The notes beneath the pieces were generated by a model. It saw only the letters and a list, made by a program, of their open reading frames with translations, was not told the DNA's origin and did no database searches. Made by a program: the position numbers and the translations under genes. Positions 17,441 to 25,784 of a stretch of DNA of 64,000 nt are shown here, in pieces. The stretch's first letter is position 1; each line of letters begins with the position of its first letter. Origin of the DNA: Ktedonosporobacter rubrisoli (GTDB lineage Bacteria; Chloroflexota; Ktedonobacteria; Ktedonobacterales; Ktedonobacteraceae); assembly GCF_004208415.1 (NCBI RefSeq), contig NZ_CP035758.1, forward strand, positions 6,386,001-6,450,000, written 5' to 3'.

Positions 17441-18429
17441 AGCCTTTCCGCTATGAACGCGCGAGCAGCCCATCGGAGGCTGCCACGCTGCTGGCCCAGA
17501 CGCCCACGGGTGCCTTTCTTGGCGGCGGCACAAACCTTGTCGATCTCATGAAACTGGAGGTCATGCAGCCAGATTTGCTCATCGATATCTCGCCTCTGGG
17601 CTTCGATCGCGTCGAAGCGCTACCTGACGGCGGCGTGCGCATCGGGGCGCTTGTGCGCAATAGTGAGCTGGCGGCCGAGCGCACGATTCGCCAGCGCTAC
17701 CCCGTCCTGGCCCAGGCCCTGCTCGCCGGCGCTTCAGGCCAGTTGCGCAACCTGGCGACTACTGGCGGCAATCTTCTGCAGCGCACGCGTTGCCTCTACT
17801 TCCAGGATATCTCCAAGCCCTGCAATAAGCGCGTACCAGGCAGTGGCTGCTCGGCGCGCGCGGGCGAGCATCGCAATCTTGCCATTCTCGGCGCCTCTGA
17901 GGCCTGCATTGCCACCCACCCTTCGGATATGGCCGTAGCGCTGATCGCTCTTGATGCGCGCGTCAATGTCCTTGGTCCTGGAGGCGAGCGCACGATTCCG
18001 CTCAGCAAGTTTTATCGTTTGCCCGGCGACCAGCCGCAATACGAGACAGTGCTTGAGCACGGCGAGTTGATTACCAGCGTCGATCTGCCAGCCATACCCT
18101 TTGCCACGCGCTCGCACTATCGCAAGGTGCGCGATCGCGCCTCATACGCCTTCGCCCTTGTCTCGCTTGCCGCCGCCCTTGAGCTCAAAGACGGCCTGAT
18201 AAGCGATGTGCGCCTGGCCTTTGGCGGCGTGGCGCCAGCGCCGTGGAGAGCCTATAAGGCCGAGCAGATTTTGCGCGGAGCTCCGGCCAGCGAAGAGACT
18301 TTCCGGCGGGCCGCCGAGGCCGAGCTTGCCGCCGCTCAGCCCTTACGCGATAACGCCTTCAAAGTTCCGCTGGCCCGCAACGTTCTTGTGCGCACATTAC
18401 TCGATCTTAGCAGGGAGGAGCAGAGATGA
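17437..18429 (+). CDS. Aldehyde oxidoreductase FAD subunit (PaoB type)
   Basis: Encodes 330 residues. The FAD-binding loop FLGGGTNLVDLMK lies at 28-40, and NLATTGGNLLQRTRC near 105-119 completes the flavin pocket of the CO dehydrogenase medium-subunit family. Four cysteines at 119, 129, 138 and 157 form an insertion seen in PaoB-type subunits, where they hold an extra 4Fe-4S cluster. This separates the complex from ordinary xanthine dehydrogenases. Start and stop both overlap the neighbours by ATGA. Electron acceptor is not identifiable; ferredoxin or oxygen are used by relatives. Confidence 0.9.
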   Translation: MKPFRYERASSPSEAATLLAQTPTGAFLGGGTNLVDLMKLEVMQPDLLIDISPLGFDRVEALPDGGVRIGALVRNSELAAERTIRQRYPVLAQALLAGASGQLRNLATTGGNLLQRTRCLYFQDISKPCNKRVPGSGCSARAGEHRNLAILGASEACIATHPSDMAVALIALDARVNVLGPGGERTIPLSKFYRLPGDQPQYETVLEHGELITSVDLPAIPFATRSHYRKVRDRASYAFALVSLAAALELKDGLISDVRLAFGGVAPAPWRAYKAEQILRGAPASEETFRRAAEAELAAAQPLRDNAFKVPLARNVLVRTLLDLSREEQR

Positions 18430-20516
18430 CGAAGAGTGAAACACGAGCGCCTGGCGCAGCCCTGGAGCGCATCGACGGTCCCTTGAAGGTCAGCGGCAGG
18501 GCAGCCTACGCCGCCGAATATCAGCTTAAGGGCCTGACCTATGCCTATCCGGTCCAGGCCACGATCGCCCGTGGCCGGGTCGCCTCGATCGATGATAGCG
18601 CCGCGCGGGCCTTGCCAGGCGTTGTGAGCATCCTTTCACACGAAAACGCGCCGCACCTTGACACGCCCGATAATGCCAATCTGGCCGTGCTGCAATCAGA
18701 TCGCGTCGCTTATCATGGTCAGATTGTGGCTGCTGTCGTAGCCGAGACCCTGGAGGTTGCGCGCCAGGCCGCCGGGCAGCTCGTCGTCAATTACGCGGAA
18801 GAGCCGCATGATGTCGAGCTGCGTATCGATCGCCAGGATTTCTACAAGCCCGATAGAATCAATCCCAATAATATAACCGATACTGCCAGCGGCGATGTCG
18901 AGGGCGCGCTGGTCCAGGCCGCCGTCAAGGTTGATCTCACCTATACCACGCCGACCTATCACAACAATCCGTTGGAGCCACACGCGACAATAGCCGTCTG
19001 GCAGGATAACGGCCTGACGCTCTACGATGCTAACCAGGGTTCGCACCGCCGACGCGACGATGTAACGCAAATCTTCGACCTGCCGCCTGAGCTTGTCAGA
19101 GTGATCTCGCCCTATGTCGGTGGGGCCTTTGGCGGCAAAGCCTTTACGCATCCGCACGTCATGCTCGCGATCATGGCGGCTAAGGTCGCGCGCCGCCCTG
19201 TCAAGGTCTCGCTCACGCGCCAGCAGATGTTTGCCCTGGTTGGCAATCGCACACCGACAATCCAGCGCATCCAGCTGGGCGCCGAGCAAAATGGCAGGCT
19301 GACAGCCATCGCCCACGACGTCCATGAGCAGACGGCCACCGTCCGGGAATTTGCCGAACAGACAGCCCTGGCCACGCGCATGATGTATGCAGCCCCCAAT
19401 CGGCGCACGACCCATCGCCTGGCCCGCCTTGACGTCCCGGCGCCCACTTTTATGCGCGCCCCCGGCGAGTGTCCGGGCATGTTCGCCCTGGAATCGGCAA
19501 TGGACGAGATGGCCAGCGCCTGCGGCCTCGATCCTATCGAGTTTCGCATCCTGAATGAGCCCACAAGCGATCCAGAGAGCGGCTTGCCCTTTAGCACGCG
19601 TGGACTCGTGGCCTGCTTGCGCGAGGGTGCGCAGCGCTTCGGCTGGCAGCAGCGCGATCCTCGCCCACACTCGCGTAGCGAGGGCCGCTGGCTCGTCGGG
19701 CTTGGCGTGGCGGCCTCAACTTATCCCGCCCGGCGCCGTGGCTCCAAGGCCCTGATTCGTACCAGGCCGGATGGAAACTATAGCGTTCAGATCGATGCCA
19801 CGGATCTGGGTACTGGCGCCTGGACGATCTTGACGCAGATCGCTGCCGATGCCCTTGGCGTCGGTGTGGAGCGCGTGAAGCTCGAAATAGGGGATAGCCA
19901 GTTGCCCGAGGCGCCTATGGCCGGCGGCTCCATGGGTACAACCTCCTGGGGCGCGGCTATCGTCGAGGCAGCGCAGAATTTGCAGCGCATGTTGCGCGAA
20001 GAGCATAACGGGATCGTTCCCCCTGAAGGGCTTGAAGTCAGGGCCGAGACCAGTGATAATCCCAACGCGCAGCGCTTCTCTCTGCATAGCTACGGCGCCC
20101 AATTCGTCGAGGCGCGCGTCAATATCGATACCGGCGAGGTTCGCATCCCACGCATGCTTGGCGTTTTTGCCGTTGGTCGCATCATCAATGCCAAGACGGC
20201 ACGCTCGCAACTGCTGGGTGGCATGACCATGGGGCTCTCCATGGCCCTCCACGAACATAGCGTTATCGATCCGCGCTTCGGCGATTATGTCAACCACGAC
20301 TTCGCCAGCTATCATATCGCCACAAATGCCGATGTTGGTAGCGTAGAGGTAGCCTGGATCGACGAAGATGATCAGCTTGTAAGCCCGATGGGAGCAAAAG
20401 GCATCGGCGAGATTGGCATTGTGGGCACCGCCGCTGCCGTGGCCAATGCCGTCTATCACGCAACCGGTATCCGCGTTCGCGATCTTCCTATCACGCTAGA
20501 CAAGCTTCTAGCCTAG
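18426..20516 (+). CDS. Aldehyde oxidoreductase molybdenum subunit (PaoC/XdhA type)
   Basis: Encodes 696 residues of the large subunit that binds the molybdopterin cofactor. Visible marks are the N-terminal RIDGPLKVSGRAAYAAEY, the GGAFGGKAFTHPHV molybdopterin loop near 235, RAPGE-type PTFMRAPGECPG near 345, and GAKGIGEIG near 656-664 with the catalytic Glu. The size is close to PaoC (about 730). With the two upstream genes it forms a heterotrimer oxidising aldehydes, likely broad or aromatic, to acids. A MerR-type promoter in front fits induction by reactive aldehydes. Cofactor insertion genes are not in the window. Confidence 0.9.
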   Translation: MTKSETRAPGAALERIDGPLKVSGRAAYAAEYQLKGLTYAYPVQATIARGRVASIDDSAARALPGVVSILSHENAPHLDTPDNANLAVLQSDRVAYHGQIVAAVVAETLEVARQAAGQLVVNYAEEPHDVELRIDRQDFYKPDRINPNNITDTASGDVEGALVQAAVKVDLTYTTPTYHNNPLEPHATIAVWQDNGLTLYDANQGSHRRRDDVTQIFDLPPELVRVISPYVGGAFGGKAFTHPHVMLAIMAAKVARRPVKVSLTRQQMFALVGNRTPTIQRIQLGAEQNGRLTAIAHDVHEQTATVREFAEQTALATRMMYAAPNRRTTHRLARLDVPAPTFMRAPGECPGMFALESAMDEMASACGLDPIEFRILNEPTSDPESGLPFSTRGLVACLREGAQRFGWQQRDPRPHSRSEGRWLVGLGVAASTYPARRRGSKALIRTRPDGNYSVQIDATDLGTGAWTILTQIAADALGVGVERVKLEIGDSQLPEAPMAGGSMGTTSWGAAIVEAAQNLQRMLREEHNGIVPPEGLEVRAETSDNPNAQRFSLHSYGAQFVEARVNIDTGEVRIPRMLGVFAVGRIINAKTARSQLLGGMTMGLSMALHEHSVIDPRFGDYVNHDFASYHIATNADVGSVEVAWIDEDDQLVSPMGAKGIGEIGIVGTAAAVANAVYHATGIRVRDLPITLDKLLA

Positions 20517-20565
20517 TTCACAAGCCTGAGAGGAGACCTGGCCGAAGCAGGCGACACGCTCTATG

Positions 20566-20579
20566 GCCGGTCTCCCGGC
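20566..20579 (+). terminator. Terminator candidate after the molybdenum subunit gene
   Basis: GCCGG-tctc-CCGGC followed by TATTTATATT; it overlaps a longer imperfect hairpin (20533-20574, GAGACC/GGTCTC arms). About 50 bases after the stop. Confidence 0.5.
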
Positions 20580-20718
20580 TATTTATATTGCCTCGCTAGC
20601 AGCTTTACTCTTCAGCGAGAACTACGCATCCCCCTCTGGCCATAGATATTGCGCAGCTGTCCCTCGGCAAGAAGCAACCGGTCCTACTCGCAAGCAGGTC
20701 TAACCCATCCTCTTTGCA

Positions 20719-20748
20719 TTGACAATCAATATTAGGTAATGCTAATAT
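20719..20748 (+). promoter_or_regulatory. Promoter overlapped by DtxR/IdeR-like iron box
   Basis: TTGACA (20719-20724) and TAATAT (20743-20748) with an 18-bp spacer. The spacer and -10 carry ATATTAG-gtaatg-CTAATAT (20729-20748 in all), whose core TTAGGTAATGCTAA matches the DtxR/IdeR operator pattern TTAGGTnAnnCTAA. Binding would block the polymerase when iron is plentiful. Confidence 0.65.
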
Positions 20749-20875
20749 CCAAGTAATAAAGTCAGATATAAAAGCCACTCACGTCAAGACGTATCGGCAT
20801 CATGTCGTTAGAAATAGATCCCGAGAAGGGAAACAAGGCGCTGAGCAGCATTCTTTACTACAAGGAAGGAGTAAC

Positions 20876-21622
20876 ATGTATAGCAATCCCAACGAGGCTC
20901 TACAGGCCGATCCAATGCAAGGCACAATCGCAGCAACCGCCATGGTTTCGCGCAGCATGCGGCTGCTGCAGGTAAGTATAGAGGACAGCAAACAGCGCAA
21001 ATGGCTGCCCGGGACACATATCATCATTAAACTGGCTCCGAAGCTCCAGCGCGCCTATACCATCTGGGATTCCAGCCCGGAAGCGCCCACCTTCGATCTT
21101 CTAGTATTTCTCCACGGCAATGGTCCCGGCGTCAGCTGGGGGCGCCAGGCCCAAACTGGCGACAAATTTACATTTTATGGACCGGTTAGCGATTCCTTTA
21201 CCGAAGATAAGAGCGCGGCCCCATACTATCTCTTCGGCAGCGAAGAAACCGGAGCCGTGGCTGTGCAGGGGAAATTACGCTTGCTGCCACCTGACGCCAC
21301 AATTCTTGGCTACCTTGAAGCTGATGGACCAGAGGAAGAGTTCATTCCCCGCACGGGTAGCCAGCCGCTGGCCTGGGTCCATCGCAAGGGACAGCAGGTC
21401 AAGCCGACAGGTCGTCTTGTTGACGCGATTCATACGCTCCAATTGCCAGCATATCCGGGCAAAGCTTACTTTGCCGGCGAGTTTGCCGTCTGCCTGGCCC
21501 TCAAAGCCTACTTTGTTAATGAGCGAGAGTGGCCACGCGAGAATGTCCACATACGGCCTTTCTGGGTGCGCGACCCAGAAAGCGTAAAATACTACCTCGA
21601 CAAGCTCGGCGGCAAGTGGTAA
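20876..21622 (+). CDS. Siderophore-interacting protein (ferric-siderophore reductase)
   Basis: Encodes 248 residues with GGAAGGAG before the ATG. The N-terminal half is a flavin-binding barrel (LPGTHIIIKL, then RAYTIWDSS in the position of the RxYT FAD motif) and the C-terminal half the SIP Rossmann domain, with PYYLFGSEETGAVAV and YFAGEFAVCLALKAYF. Proteins of this family reduce Fe(III)-siderophores with NAD(P)H or ferredoxin to release iron in the cytoplasm. The iron-box promoter upstream agrees. No siderophore synthesis or uptake genes adjoin it. Confidence 0.88.
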   Translation: MYSNPNEALQADPMQGTIAATAMVSRSMRLLQVSIEDSKQRKWLPGTHIIIKLAPKLQRAYTIWDSSPEAPTFDLLVFLHGNGPGVSWGRQAQTGDKFTFYGPVSDSFTEDKSAAPYYLFGSEETGAVAVQGKLRLLPPDATILGYLEADGPEEEFIPRTGSQPLAWVHRKGQQVKPTGRLVDAIHTLQLPAYPGKAYFAGEFAVCLALKAYFVNEREWPRENVHIRPFWVRDPESVKYYLDKLGGKW

Positions 21623-21708
21623 GCCAGCAGGTTTGTAAAGCAATAAAGCGAGCATAGACAGTAGCCAACTCCACGAATGACAGAGCCAGGCGACAGCTTC
21701 TATGAAAG

Positions 21709-21723
21709 CCGGCTTTGAGCCGG
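21709..21723 (+). terminator. Short hairpin after the siderophore-interacting gene
   Basis: CCGGCT-ttg-AGCCGG, 86 bases after the stop; no T-tract. Confidence 0.35.
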
Positions 21724-21793
21724 GGCCTTAGCTTCGCACTAAGGGCGAATCTGAGCCTGCTAATCAGGCGCTAAAGTGTCCTGAGAAGCCTAT

Positions 21794-21823
21794 TTGACAC
21801 TCGTATTAGCAGTCGTCTATACT
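21794..21823 (+). promoter_or_regulatory. Promoter of tatD
   Basis: TTGACA (21794-21799) and TATACT (21818-21823), 18-bp spacer, 86 bases before the TTG start of tatD. No operator dyad seen. Confidence 0.6.
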
Positions 21824-21909
21824 ACAAGTAATGAAGTAATAGGGGAGAGAAATTACCACATTGGCTCTTCCCTTTCTTATGCTGTTCGTTGGAAAGGATA
21901 ATGCATTAA

Positions 21910-22695
21910 TTGCTCGTCGATAGTCATGCACACATCGACACCTCACGCTTTGATAGCGACCGTGAGAGCACCATTCAAGCTGCGGTAAATGGTGGCATCA
22001 CACGAATTGTAGATCCAGGCTGCGACCTGGTATCTAGCCAGCAGGCCCTGATGCTGGCCAAATCTCACCCAGGCACAATCTACGCAGGTGTCGGCGTACA
22101 TCCTCATGATGCCACGACCTACACGCAGGAAGTAGAGGCACAGCTTCGCGAGATGGCTCGCGAGCCCGAAGTTGTCGCAATCGGTGAATTCGGGCTCGAT
22201 TATTTTCGCATGCTCTCACCTCGCGAGGTGCAGCGCGCTGTTTTTTGCGCTCATCTTCAAATGGCGCGCGAATGCAACTTACCTTGTATCATTCATGTAC
22301 GAGATTCGCACGATGATGTAATCGAACTTCTACATGCACATGGGCAGGGTTTGCGTGGTGTCTTCCACTGCTTTTCTGGTGATGTAGCTCAGGCTGAGGA
22401 GTGCCTGTCCTTCGAAGGCTTCGTACTTTCTTTTGCTGGACCACTTACAAAACAAGGAAATGCGCTGCCAGAGGTGGCTCGGATGGCCCCGCTGGATCGC
22501 ATCCTGGTCGAGACTGATAGCCCGTACCTGGTCCCCAAGCCGCTTAAAGCGAGACGCAACGAGCCGCTGTTCGTAAAACATGTTGCTGAAAAATTAGCAG
22601 AGATTCGCGGTATGAGCCTGGAGGAGATTGCCCAGGTTACTACGGCTAATGCTGCTCGGCTGTTTGGTCTAGGAGAAACCCATGAAACTGTTTAA
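21910..22695 (+). CDS. tatD: TatD-family metal-dependent deoxyribonuclease
   Basis: Encodes 261 residues. It begins with TTG at 21910, as the nearby ATG at 21901 meets TAA at once; GGAAAGGA lies ten bases upstream. Metal ligands follow the TatD order: DSHAHID (HxH at 6 and 8), IGEFGLDYF (Glu), IIHVRDSHDD (His), VFHCFSGD (His) and VETDSPYL (Asp). The family acts as a Mg-dependent 3'-5' DNase with roles in DNA repair or turnover. Its end overlaps the next gene by 14 bases, so they are co-translated. Confidence 0.92.
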   Translation: MLVDSHAHIDTSRFDSDRESTIQAAVNGGITRIVDPGCDLVSSQQALMLAKSHPGTIYAGVGVHPHDATTYTQEVEAQLREMAREPEVVAIGEFGLDYFRMLSPREVQRAVFCAHLQMARECNLPCIIHVRDSHDDVIELLHAHGQGLRGVFHCFSGDVAQAEECLSFEGFVLSFAGPLTKQGNALPEVARMAPLDRILVETDSPYLVPKPLKARRNEPLFVKHVAEKLAEIRGMSLEEIAQVTTANAARLFGLGETHETV

Positions 22696-23866
22696 TACAC
22701 TCACTCAATCCCTTGAGCCTTTCACTCCTCTAGACGATACCGTGCGTATCTATGTCTGTGGAGTTACACCATATGATACGACTCATCTAGGTCATGCTTT
22801 CACGTATGCTTCGTTTGATACTCTTATGCGCTATCTCGAATATAGCGGGCTGCATGTCCGCTACGTTCAGAATGTGACCGATATTGATGATGATGTCTTG
22901 CGTAAGGCGCGCGAGCTAGGCACTACCTGGGATGAGCTGGGCAATCGTGAGACTGAACGCTATCTGCGCGACATGGACACGCTCAATGTGCGCCGGCCCG
23001 ATGTCTATGCACGTGCTACTGAGGAGATTCCTGGTATCGTTGAGGTAGTGCAATACCTGTTGGAGCGCGGCTACGCCTACGAGAATGCTGGTAATGTCTA
23101 TTATGATGTGAAGAAGGATCACGAATTTGGGGCGATGGCACGCGCTATCGGCCTGCAAGATTATCACTCTATGCTAACTATCGCCAACGAGCGTGGTAAC
23201 TTCCCAGACGATGCGCGCAAGAAAGATCCGCTGGATTTCGTGCTCTGGCAGGCTCAGGCCCCCGGCGAACCAGCCTGGCCCAGTCCCTGGGGTCCCGGCC
23301 GGCCTGGCTGGCATATCGAGTGTAGCGCGATGGCCATGCACCACCTCGGCCCCCAGATCGATATCCACGGTGGCGGCGCCGATCTGGCCTTCCCGCATCA
23401 TACCTGCGAAATCGCTCAGTCCGAACACTATACCGGGAAGGCTCCTTTTTCTCGCTTCTGGATGCACACGGGCATGGTCTATCAGGATGGCGAGAAAATG
23501 AGCAAGTCGCTGGGCAATCTTACACTCATCAGCAACCTTGTCAAAGACTATACCCCCGATGCTATTCGTGTGGCGCTCCTCAACCACCATTACCGCTATC
23601 CCTGGGAGTGCTTCCCCGCCGATCTCAAGTCAGCCACCGAGACGGTTGAGCTCTTGCAGCATGTTCGCTCAGTGGTGGGACGCGAGGCCAAAGGGGAAGA
23701 TGCGATGCTGCGCAACCGCTTTAAGGCTGCGATGGATGAGGATCTTAATACGCCCGAGGCGATGCTTTTGCTGCGCCAGGGGGCTGAGAGATTTGCTGCC
23801 ACGCGGGACGTGGACACGGGAACCGAGGTCTTACGCCTGGCTGGCGTGCTTGGCCTCTGTGTATAA
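22682..23866 (+). CDS. Cysteinyl-tRNA synthetase-like ligase, short form (cysS or mshC type)
   Basis: Encodes 394 residues of the class I CysRS catalytic core: zinc ligand Cys26 in YVCGVTPYD, HLGH (35-38) as the HIGH motif, WHIECSAM with Cys near 214, FPHH, and KMSKS at 272-276. True CysRS proteins have about 460 residues with a C-terminal anticodon-binding domain; here the chain stops soon after the core. The length, TPYDxTHLGHA and WPSPWGPGRPGWHIEC match MshC, the mycothiol enzyme that joins cysteine to an amino sugar. EIAQSE after FPHH is more CysRS-like. Either enzyme activates cysteine with ATP; the true role is open. Operon with tatD. Confidence 0.8.
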   Translation: MKLFNTLTQSLEPFTPLDDTVRIYVCGVTPYDTTHLGHAFTYASFDTLMRYLEYSGLHVRYVQNVTDIDDDVLRKARELGTTWDELGNRETERYLRDMDTLNVRRPDVYARATEEIPGIVEVVQYLLERGYAYENAGNVYYDVKKDHEFGAMARAIGLQDYHSMLTIANERGNFPDDARKKDPLDFVLWQAQAPGEPAWPSPWGPGRPGWHIECSAMAMHHLGPQIDIHGGGADLAFPHHTCEIAQSEHYTGKAPFSRFWMHTGMVYQDGEKMSKSLGNLTLISNLVKDYTPDAIRVALLNHHYRYPWECFPADLKSATETVELLQHVRSVVGREAKGEDAMLRNRFKAAMDEDLNTPEAMLLLRQGAERFAATRDVDTGTEVLRLAGVLGLCV

Positions 23867-23895
23867 AACAGTTTATGTAAAGCTATCTTTCCGCG

Positions 23896-23921
23896 CAGGA
23901 CCCTTGATAATAAGGGTCCTG
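23896..23921 (+). terminator. Terminator of the tatD operon
   Basis: Perfect 10-bp stem CAGGACCCTT / AAGGGTCCTG with loop GATAAT, 30 bases after the stop, followed by TTCTTG. Confidence 0.7.
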
Positions 23922-24391
23922 TTCTTGCCTCAGGCCCGCCTGCGCCCTTGCTAAGTTGGACACTCTTCAGCCCGGGAGCGAAAATACGACAGGCCACAAT
24001 CTCCTAATTTCTCCTTGTCGCAATTCCCCCATATAGGCTAATTAGTTGTACTTAGCGCTAGTCCTTTCTAATGAGAGCCATCAATATATGTTAATACCAC
24101 GCTACTTTTTCCGTTTTAGTAGATGGAAACACTTTTATTAAAGTCTGTTAAGAAAAGCAGTGTAATGAGTCGTCGGGTGCAATTCTAATCAGATGGAGAT
24201 AAGAGCTGTTTTCACCAGTTTTAGAAGTAGAATGAGAAATACTTCTTCGTCTCTCATTGCCGTAAGGTGGGATGCGGGCCTGCATCCCACCTTCTTGTTG
24301 CTTTGGGGGCTGACAATTTCATGACAAACCTTTTCGGCCCAGGCCTTACGCCACACTATCGCCAGCCTGCCCATACTCAACCAGAACAAAT
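23922..24391. other. Intergenic region with a strong hairpin
   Basis: No gene supported. A perfect 12-bp stem AAGGTGGGATGC / GCATCCCACCTT (24264-24293, six-base loop) sits about 100 bases past the stop of the minus-strand ABC operon and probably ends it, although no T-tract follows on either strand. Confidence 0.55.
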
Positions 24392-25771
24392 CTACTCATT
24401 GATCGCCAACTCCTCGGCATCCTCAAGGCGAAACGCCCCGCGCTCATCCTGGAAACCAAACAGCTCGGCGTAGCGGCCCCAGTTGATCGCCGTCTCTAGC
24501 TGGGCCTGGGCCTCATCCTCACTGAAATGCTGCTCAAGAAACTCAAGGAAATGCTGCTCGGGCAGCGTATGGCCCGGAGCCTGTTCAAGATCCTGCACAA
24601 TCTTGCGCAGGATCGAGATGTTTGCCATGGCCTGCTCGCGGAAGATATCCTTCTCCTCCTGCACATTGGCGGCGGCAAAGCGCTGACCCTTCTCGGTCAG
24701 CACCAGATCGCCCTCCTCGGTATCGGCAAGATTGAGCAGATCGGCGGCCTCGACGAGGGGCAGAAGATCGTCAACCTCAAGATGCAGCTGGCGACCGATT
24801 TTATAGAGATCATCGCGCCCGCCGCTGGCATGGATCAGCTCGATCAAGCCGGTCACATCGCCGATCGAGACATGCGGCAGCGCCTGGTAGGGACGTGGAC
24901 GCGCGGCGGCCTGCGGATGCGTTTTAGAGGAAGGCATCGTCACTGGCAGCAGCGCCGAAACATCCTCCTGTGGGCTTGTCATAATGCGATAGATCAGATC
25001 GGTAAGCGCAGTATGCTCCTCGGTCTGCAGGCCGCGCTGCTCCCGCGCCAGCCCTGGCAGCTCCACGCGAATGCGTCCTGGATGCGAGCCCAGCACGACA
25101 ATGCGATCGGCCATACTCACCGCCTCATCGATATTATGCGTCACCATCACAATGGCTTTTGTGGGCATATTATGCGCCTCCCACAGGCTCATCAGCTCTT
25201 TACGCAGATTGGCAGCCGTGAGCACATCAAGCGCGCTAAACGGCTCATCCATAAAGAGCAGCTCAGGCTCGACCACCAGGGCGCGCGCAAAGCCGACGCG
25301 CTGGCGCATGCCGCCCGAAAGCTCCTTGGGATAGGCATCTTCAAAGCCGTCGAGCCCGATAGTATCGATCGCCGCCAGTGCGCGTTTCATGCGCTGCGTG
25401 CGCGTCAATTCCTGGGCCTGCAAGCCAAGTTCCACATTCTGCAAGACGGTCAGCCAGGGGAAAAGGGCAAACGATTGAAACACGATGGCCAGGTGCGGAT
25501 TAGGGCCATACTGCGGCACCCCTTTAAAGAGTATTTCGCCAGTTGTGGGCTGAATCAGCCCGGCCAGCAGACGCAGGAGCGTCGATTTGCCCGAACCGGA
25601 AGGGCCAAGGATGGCCACAAACTCGCCGGAACGAATCTCCAACTGAATGTTATCAAGGACCAGCGGCGCCTGCGGACTTTTGGCCTGCTTCTTGCCCTCG
25701 TCGTATGTCTTGCTAACGTTGCGTGCCTCCAGCAATATCTCTTGCTGCTTATTGTTGAAAAGACTAGCCAT
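24392..25771 (-). CDS. ABC transporter ATPase with C-terminal AAA-associated domain
   Basis: Encodes 459 residues; ATG 25771 is chosen for its AGGAGG site over the in-frame ATG at 25819. Residues 10-260 are a nitrate/sulfonate-type ATPase: Walker A GPSGSGKST at 56-64, signature LSGGMRQRVGFARAL, Walker B LLFMDEP. Residues about 310-459 are the winged-helix-like AAA-associated domain found in a subset of these ATPases in Chloroflexota and cyanobacteria, perhaps sensing the substrate. It follows the permease by 13 bases. Likely substrates are anions such as nitrate, sulfonate or bicarbonate. No solute-binding protein is next to it. Confidence 0.88.
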   Translation of the reverse strand: MASLFNNKQQEILLEARNVSKTYDEGKKQAKSPQAPLVLDNIQLEIRSGEFVAILGPSGSGKSTLLRLLAGLIQPTTGEILFKGVPQYGPNPHLAIVFQSFALFPWLTVLQNVELGLQAQELTRTQRMKRALAAIDTIGLDGFEDAYPKELSGGMRQRVGFARALVVEPELLFMDEPFSALDVLTAANLRKELMSLWEAHNMPTKAIVMVTHNIDEAVSMADRIVVLGSHPGRIRVELPGLAREQRGLQTEEHTALTDLIYRIMTSPQEDVSALLPVTMPSSKTHPQAAARPRPYQALPHVSIGDVTGLIELIHASGGRDDLYKIGRQLHLEVDDLLPLVEAADLLNLADTEEGDLVLTEKGQRFAAANVQEEKDIFREQAMANISILRKIVQDLEQAPGHTLPEQHFLEFLEQHFSEDEAQAQLETAINWGRYAELFGFQDERGAFRLEDAEELAINE

Positions 25772-25784
25772 AGCCTCTTTCCTC

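Noticed and set aside
18696..19670. Minus-strand frame of 324 codons
   Set aside because: Antisense to the molybdenum subunit; no motif of its own.
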